From the NCBI RefSeq assembly GCF_000766795.1, contig NZ_JPDS01000002.1, positions 1,059,001-1,123,000 of the forward strand: a stretch of DNA of 64,000 nucleotides, given 5' to 3'. Within the stretch, counting starts at the first letter, position 1; each line of letters starts with the position of its first letter. The stretch comes from Polaribacter sp. Hel1_85. Its GTDB lineage: Bacteria > Bacteroidota > Bacteroidia > Flavobacteriales > Flavobacteriaceae. The notes beneath the pieces are model-generated. The model saw only the letters and a list, made by a program, of their open reading frames with translations, was not told where the DNA came from and did no database searches. This document shows positions 59,055 to 64,000 of the stretch, in pieces. The translations under genes and the position numbers were made by a program.

Positions 59055-61337
59055 TTATTTGTTGTTTTTCTTATCTTTTTCTTGAGCATCTACAGCAGCC
59101 AAAGCAGCCATATTTACCATCTCATCTACACTTGCTCCTAGTTGTAAAATATGAACAGGTTTACTTAAACCTAAAATTACAGGTCCAATAGATTCTGCTT
59201 GATTAACTTCTTTTAATAATTTGTAGGTAATATTTGCAGATTCTAAATTAGGAAAAATTAAAACATTCACCTTTTTACCATTTAATTTAGAAAATGGGAA
59301 CTCTTTTGCTAACATTTCTGGATTTAAAGCAAAATCTGCTTGTAGCTCTCCATCTATAACAGTCTCTGGGAAATGACGATGCAAATAAGATACTGATTCT
59401 CTAATTTTTTTAGAAGTTTCTGAGTTTGAAGAACCGAAGTTAGAAAAAGATACCATTGCCATATTAGGTTTCATACCAAACATCTTTACAAAGTTTGCTG
59501 CCATTTGGGCAATTTTAACTAAATCTTTCGAAGAAGGATTTTCGTTAATAGTGGTGTCTGCTAAAAATAAAGGACCTTGTTTTGTTAGCATTAAGTTACT
59601 ACCAGCAATTTTGGTAATTCCTTTGTCTTTCTCTATAAGTTCTAAAATTGGTTTTACAACAGAAGGATAAGGTCTAGAATAACCTGTAATTAAAGCATCT
59701 GCTTCACCTTCATTCACCATCATTGCAGCAAAATAATTACGTTCTCGCATTAATTTTTTTGCTTCAGAAAAAGTACGTCCTTTTCGTTGTCTGTTTTTCC
59801 AATAAACCTCTCCAAAATGATCTCTACGTTCAGTTTCTTCATCAGTTTTTGGATCTATTATTGTAACATCTCCATCAAAACCTATTTCTTCCATCAACTC
59901 TAAAATGACTTCTTTTCGTCCTAATAAAATTGGGATTCCAATTTTTTCATCATGTACTCTTTGAGCTGCTTTTAAAACATCTAAATGATCTGCTTCTGCA
60001 AAAACAATGCGTTTAAGATTACTTTTTGCTCTATTATGTAAAAGTCTAATTTCTTTACTTCCAGAACCAGATCTTTCCATTAATTCTTCTCTGTATTTTT
60101 TCCAATCTTCAATTGGTTCTAAAGCAACACCAGAATCCATAGCAGCTTTTGCAATTGCTGGAGGGATTTCATAAATTAATCTTGGATCAAATGGTTTGGG
60201 AATAATATAATCTCTTCCGTAAGCTAAACTCACTTCGTCATAAACAATGTTTACTTGTTCTGGTACAGTTTGTTTTGCTAAATCGGCCAAAGCATGTACA
60301 GCTGCCATTTTCATTTCTTCATTAATTTTGGTAGCTCTAACATCTAAAGCGCCTCTAAAAATAAATGGAAAACCAAGTACATTATTTACTTGATTAGGAT
60401 GGTCTGATCTTCCAGTTGCCATAATAATATCTTTCCTTGTAGCAACTGCTAAATCGTATTCTATTTCTGCAACAGGATTTGCCATTGCAAAAACAATTGG
60501 GTCTTTTGCCATAGACAAAAGCATTTCTGGAGAAACTACATTTCCTTTAGATAAACCAATAAAAACATCAGCATTATGCATGGCTTCATCTAAAGTATTG
60601 AGATCTTTATCTGTTGCAAATTCTGCTTTTTGAGATGTAAGGTTTCCTCTGTCTTTTCTAATGACACCTTTACTGTCGCACATTACAACATTTTCTCTTT
60701 TTGCACCTAACTTTAGGTATAATCGAGTACAAGAAATTGCTGCAGCTCCAGCTCCATTAACAACAATATTTACTTTACTAATATCTTTTTCTGTAATATC
60801 GATGGCATTTTTTAATGCGGCTGCAGAAATAATTGCAGTTCCATGTTGGTCATCATGCATTACAGGAATGTCTAATTCTTCTTTTAAGCGTCTTTCTATT
60901 TCAAAAGCTTCAGGAGCTTTAATATCTTCTAAATTTATTCCTCCAAAAGTAGGTGCAATTGCTTTTACTGTTTGTATAAAATGGTCAACATCAGTAGCGT
61001 CTACTTCAATATCAAAAACATCAATATCTGCAAATATTTTAAAAAGTAATCCTTTTCCTTCCATTACTGGTTTGGAAGCTTCTGGACCAATATCACCTAA
61101 GCCTAACACTGCAGTTCCATTAGAAATTACTGCAACTAAGTTTCCTTTTGAAGTGTATTTATAAACGTTGTTTTTATCTTTTGCAATTTCTAAACAAGGT
61201 TCTGCAACTCCTGGAGAATAAGCTAAAGCTAAATCGTGCTGAGTAGCATATTTTTTAGTAGGAACAACTTCAATTTTCCCTGGTTTTGGTTTTGCGTGAT
61301 ATAGTAAAGCCTCGTGTCTTTTTCTAGAATCGCTCAT
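59055..61337 (-). CDS. maeB: NADP-dependent malic enzyme with phosphotransacetylase-like domain
   Basis: A 760-residue fusion. Residues about 1-420 are the malic enzyme: AYSPGVAEPCLEIAKD, the catalytic region VISNGTAVLGLGDIGPEASK, HDDQHGTAIISAAALKNA and the NADP site VVNGAGAAAISC. Residues about 430-750 are a phosphate-acetyltransferase-like domain (KRIVFAEADHLDVLKAAQ, ATTINENPSS-type segments), typical of MaeB and regulatory there. Makes pyruvate and NADPH from malate. It is preceded by a TATATTTG box. Confidence 0.95.
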   Translation of the reverse strand: MSDSRKRHEALLYHAKPKPGKIEVVPTKKYATQHDLALAYSPGVAEPCLEIAKDKNNVYKYTSKGNLVAVISNGTAVLGLGDIGPEASKPVMEGKGLLFKIFADIDVFDIEVDATDVDHFIQTVKAIAPTFGGINLEDIKAPEAFEIERRLKEELDIPVMHDDQHGTAIISAAALKNAIDITEKDISKVNIVVNGAGAAAISCTRLYLKLGAKRENVVMCDSKGVIRKDRGNLTSQKAEFATDKDLNTLDEAMHNADVFIGLSKGNVVSPEMLLSMAKDPIVFAMANPVAEIEYDLAVATRKDIIMATGRSDHPNQVNNVLGFPFIFRGALDVRATKINEEMKMAAVHALADLAKQTVPEQVNIVYDEVSLAYGRDYIIPKPFDPRLIYEIPPAIAKAAMDSGVALEPIEDWKKYREELMERSGSGSKEIRLLHNRAKSNLKRIVFAEADHLDVLKAAQRVHDEKIGIPILLGRKEVILELMEEIGFDGDVTIIDPKTDEETERRDHFGEVYWKNRQRKGRTFSEAKKLMRERNYFAAMMVNEGEADALITGYSRPYPSVVKPILELIEKDKGITKIAGSNLMLTKQGPLFLADTTINENPSSKDLVKIAQMAANFVKMFGMKPNMAMVSFSNFGSSNSETSKKIRESVSYLHRHFPETVIDGELQADFALNPEMLAKEFPFSKLNGKKVNVLIFPNLESANITYKLLKEVNQAESIGPVILGLSKPVHILQLGASVDEMVNMAALAAVDAQEKDKKNNK

Positions 61338-61367
61338 AAAGATTGTAATTTGCTTGTTTTTAACTTA

Positions 61368-61375
61368 CAAATATA
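61368..61375 (-). promoter_or_regulatory. -7 box for the maeB-ruvA-sprA run
   Basis: Minus-strand TATATTTG, a TAnnTTTG match, 30 bases upstream of the maeB start. Confidence 0.5.
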
Positions 61376-61506
61376 GGCTTTTCAGTGAAAGAGGAGGTGA
61401 AAAATCACTACTTTTAGGTGTTTAAAAACAGTAATAATGACCAAAAATTAAGAGTTTATTGTATCTTGTTTAACAAAATTTAAAGATTTGATTGTAACAT
61501 AAACTA

Positions 61507-61514
61507 TATGTTTG
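61507..61514 (+). promoter_or_regulatory. -7 box for the DUF5686 gene
   Basis: TATGTTTG matches TAnnTTTG, 23 bases before the ATG at 61538. The rest of the 200-base divergent gap shows nothing clear. Confidence 0.4.
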
Positions 61515-61537
61515 CGTCTATCAACCAAAACCTACCT

Positions 61538-64000
61538 ATGAAAAAAATTACTTTTCTACTTTTTCTTTTTATTACATCATCAATCTTTTCACAAATAAAA
61601 GGGAAAATTACAGATACAAAAAATAACCCTTTATCATTTGTAAGTATTTATTTAGACAAAACTGTTACAGGAACAACGTCTAATGATAATGGAGATTATG
61701 TTTTAAATTTTTCTAAGAAAGGAAAACACATCATTGTTTTTCAAATTTTAGGTTATAAAACATTAAAAAAACAGGTAAATATTACTTCTTTTCCTTTTGA
61801 ATTAAATGTGAATTTAGAAGAAGAAAATGTGCAATTAGATGAAATTTCTATTTCTACAAAAGACAATCCTGCAAATAGAATTATTAGAAATGTAATTGCT
61901 AATAAAGATAAGAATACAGATAAGTTCGCAAAATATACTGCCAAGTTTTATTCACGCGGTTTGTATAAGATTAAAAATGCTCCAGAAAAGTTTTTTGGGC
62001 AAACTATGGGAGATTTTGGTGGAGGTTTAGACTCTACAAGAAGTGGAATTATATATCTTTCTGAAACCGTTTCTGAAATTAAATTTCAAAAGAAACCAAA
62101 GAAATTTAAAGAAAAAATTATTGCGTCTAAAGTTTCTGGACGTGATAATGGCATCAGTTTTAATAGAGCAGAAGATGCAAACATCAATTTTTATGAAAAC
62201 AGTGTGGAGTTTGGTAATGATTTGGTTTCGCCAATTTCTACAAATGCTTTTAGTTATTATAAATACAAGTTAGAAGGTGTTTTTTATGATAAAAACGGTA
62301 AACTTATCAATAAAATAAAATTGATTCCTAAGCGAAAAAACGATAGAGTTTTTAATGGGTCTATTTATATTGTAGAAGATGATTGGGCTATTTATGGTGC
62401 AGATGTTTCTGTAACTGGCGCTCAAGTAAATATTCCTGTAGTAGATGTTTTGTATTTAAAACAGAACTATAATTATTCAGAAAGTGTTGATGCTTGGGTT
62501 TTAATAAGTCAGAGTATAGATTTTAAGGTAAATGCTTTTGGTTTTAAGTTTGATGGACGCTTTTCTTCTGCGTATTCCGAATATGATTTTTCACCTCAAT
62601 ATGCTGCAAATACTTTTACAAATGAAGTCTTAACTTTTGAGAAAAAAGCTACAGAAAAAGATTCTGTTTATTGGAGTGAACTAAGACCTGTACCACTTAC
62701 TATTGAAGAGGTTAAAGATTATCAAATTAAAGACAGTATTAAAGTGGTTCGTAAATCTAAAAAGTATTTAGATTCTGTAAATAAAAAACAAAATAAATTT
62801 AGTTTACTTGCTCCAATAACTGGTTACACGTATAGAAATTCATACAAAAAATGGTCTTTTTCTTATAATGGTTTGCTAGGTAATTTCGGTTTTAATACAG
62901 TACAGGGTTTTAATACTTCATTAGGGTTTAGTTATTTTAAAAGAGAAAATGAAAAAGGAAAATGGTGGAATGCTGGTGTAAATGCAAATTATGGTTTTTC
63001 TGATAAAAGTTTAAGACCTACTTTCTTTTTTACAAAAAAATGGAACAATCTTTCTAGACCAAGAATGACTATTTCTGGTGGTGTTACAACTGCTCAGTTT
63101 AATTGGAGAAATCCGATTATGGACTTAAATAATACTATTAGTTCTTTGTTTGATAGACTCAATCACTTAAAGATTTACGAAAAAGGTTTTGCAAGAATTG
63201 ATTATTCAGAAGAAATTAAAAACGGAATATATTTAGATGCATCTTTAGAGTATGCGAATAGAAAACCATTATTTAATACTACAAATTACTCTTTTGCAAG
63301 TCAAGATAAAAATGGAGGTTATACTTCTAATAACCCTTTAAATAAAACAGATTTTGTAAATGCTGCTTTTAATGAGCATAAAATTGCAACTTTAAATGTT
63401 GGTGCAACTTTTATTTTTGGACAAAAGTATTTGTCTTACCCTGATAGGAAATTTAATATTGGTAATGATAAATATCCAACTTTAAATGTCAACTATACCA
63501 AAAGATTTGGAGCTTCAGATTCTGAGCTAAATTCAGATTTATTTCAAGCAAGTTTAAGACAAGATATTAATGCTGGCAATTATGGAAATCTATCTTACAA
63601 CATAAAAGGAGGAATGTTCTTAAAAAAGAAAAACATCGCTTTTATGGATAAATTACAAGCCAATGGAAATCAATTAACTTTTCCTTTAGATGGTGGGTTG
63701 AATAGTTTTGGTTTGTTAGAATATTATAAATTTTATACAAATGATAGATATGCAGAGGCACATGTAGAACATAATTTTAGAGGTGCTATTTTAGGTAAAA
63801 TTCCGTTGATAAATAAATTGAATTTCCATTTAGTTGGAGGTGCAAAGACTTTGTTTATGGCAGATAAAAAACCATATACAGAATATTCTGTAGGTTTAGA
63901 TAATATCGGTTTTGGTAAATGGCGTTTTTTAAGAATAGATTATGTGAAATCTTATCATGCAGGAATTAAAAATGACGGTTTACTATTTAGATTAAGTATG
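61538..64000 (+). CDS. DUF5686 / carboxypeptidase-regulatory-like outer-membrane protein (partial, 3' end outside window)
   Basis: The frame is open from the ATG at 61538 to the window end, 821 codons with no stop. Order: signal peptide (MKKITFLLFLFITSSIFSQ); a carboxypeptidase-regulatory-like (CarboxypepD_reg) domain (IKGKITDTKNNPLSFVSIYL, GYKTLKKQVNIT); then the DUF5686 region (NRIIRNVIANKDKNTDKFAKY...YTAKFYSRGLY) and a long beta-barrel with alternating aromatic strands. This is the common Flavobacteriia outer-membrane family. Function unknown; the protein is likely close to complete at the edge (LLFRLSM). Confidence 0.88.
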   Translation, partial: MKKITFLLFLFITSSIFSQIKGKITDTKNNPLSFVSIYLDKTVTGTTSNDNGDYVLNFSKKGKHIIVFQILGYKTLKKQVNITSFPFELNVNLEEENVQLDEISISTKDNPANRIIRNVIANKDKNTDKFAKYTAKFYSRGLYKIKNAPEKFFGQTMGDFGGGLDSTRSGIIYLSETVSEIKFQKKPKKFKEKIIASKVSGRDNGISFNRAEDANINFYENSVEFGNDLVSPISTNAFSYYKYKLEGVFYDKNGKLINKIKLIPKRKNDRVFNGSIYIVEDDWAIYGADVSVTGAQVNIPVVDVLYLKQNYNYSESVDAWVLISQSIDFKVNAFGFKFDGRFSSAYSEYDFSPQYAANTFTNEVLTFEKKATEKDSVYWSELRPVPLTIEEVKDYQIKDSIKVVRKSKKYLDSVNKKQNKFSLLAPITGYTYRNSYKKWSFSYNGLLGNFGFNTVQGFNTSLGFSYFKRENEKGKWWNAGVNANYGFSDKSLRPTFFFTKKWNNLSRPRMTISGGVTTAQFNWRNPIMDLNNTISSLFDRLNHLKIYEKGFARIDYSEEIKNGIYLDASLEYANRKPLFNTTNYSFASQDKNGGYTSNNPLNKTDFVNAAFNEHKIATLNVGATFIFGQKYLSYPDRKFNIGNDKYPTLNVNYTKRFGASDSELNSDLFQASLRQDINAGNYGNLSYNIKGGMFLKKKNIAFMDKLQANGNQLTFPLDGGLNSFGLLEYYKFYTNDRYAEAHVEHNFRGAILGKIPLINKLNFHLVGGAKTLFMADKKPYTEYSVGLDNIGFGKWRFLRIDYVKSYHAGIKNDGLLFRLSM

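Noticed and set aside
60661..61164. 167-codon plus ORF opposite maeB
   Set aside because: maeB is a complete conserved enzyme across this stretch; the antisense frame has no recognisable motif or promoter.

Overview
The window is AT-rich chromosomal DNA from a marine-type member of the Flavobacteriaceae (Bacteroidota), close to Polaribacter or Tenacibaculum by general gene content. I cannot fix the genus. Support comes from SprA of the type IX secretion system, a T9SS-sorted surface protein, DUF4270, DUF4271, DUF4296 and DUF5686 family proteins, Bacteroidota-type TonB proteins, and many promoters with the TAnnTTTG -7 box typical of this phylum. I saw no rRNA, tRNA, CRISPR array, prophage or insertion sequence.

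Layout. 1-3.1 kb: partial serine hydrolase, alpha/beta hydrolase, two tandem YHS proteins. 3.2-10.3 kb: tyrS, an epimerase, the GT2-GNAT-pyrC-DUF4296 operon, DUF4271-hemD. 10.5-16.1 kb: kdgK, radA, a ParE-type toxin-antitoxin pair, a flippase-like membrane protein, panD and panC, with two copies of a structured intergenic element. 16.1-22.6 kb: a degenerate GT5 domain, DUF4270, glmS, tonB paralogue 1, a short FAD protein, MarC. 22.6-37 kb is the regulatory and accessory part: a LytS-like kinase and LytTR regulator, twin predicted small RNAs, an ECF sigma/membrane TPR/TPR-CHAT operon, a divergent DUF4412 protein, a large T9SS leucine-rich-repeat protein, a lipoprotein and tonB paralogue 2. 37-45.7 kb: deoC, an acyltransferase, a Wzi/RemB-like protein, then heme and cytochrome oxidase assembly (ctaB, two subunit III genes, subunit IV, SCO, DUF420). 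46-51 kb: TolC, tsaB, MscS, DUF1304, dodecin, tonB paralogue 3, VanZ, gcvH. 51-64 kb: sprA, ruvA, maeB and a partial DUF5686 protein.

The two most interesting places adjoin each other. First, 25.9-26.45 kb holds two tandem copies of a roughly 210-bp module. Each has a 9-12-9 direct-repeat operator of LytTR type, a TAnnTTTG promoter, two hairpins with G-run loops and an intrinsic terminator. I read these as twin small RNAs controlled by the neighbouring LytTR regulator. Second, 26.5-30.5 kb encodes an ECF sigma factor, a single-pass membrane TPR protein and a TPR-CHAT protease with intact His and Cys. The predicted topology suits protease-triggered sigma release, like the CHAT/sigma relay of type III-E CRISPR but with no CRISPR parts. 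Its likely output includes the divergent surface-protein genes at 30.6-36.1 kb.

Other points are two sigma-54-type promoters (before tolC and tonB paralogue 2), a covarying structured repeat downstream of kdgK and of the flippase-like gene, and a TonB-C-like domain at the N-terminus of the Wzi/RemB protein. Several apparent TTG starts fall inside -7 promoter boxes, so those genes were given later ATG starts.
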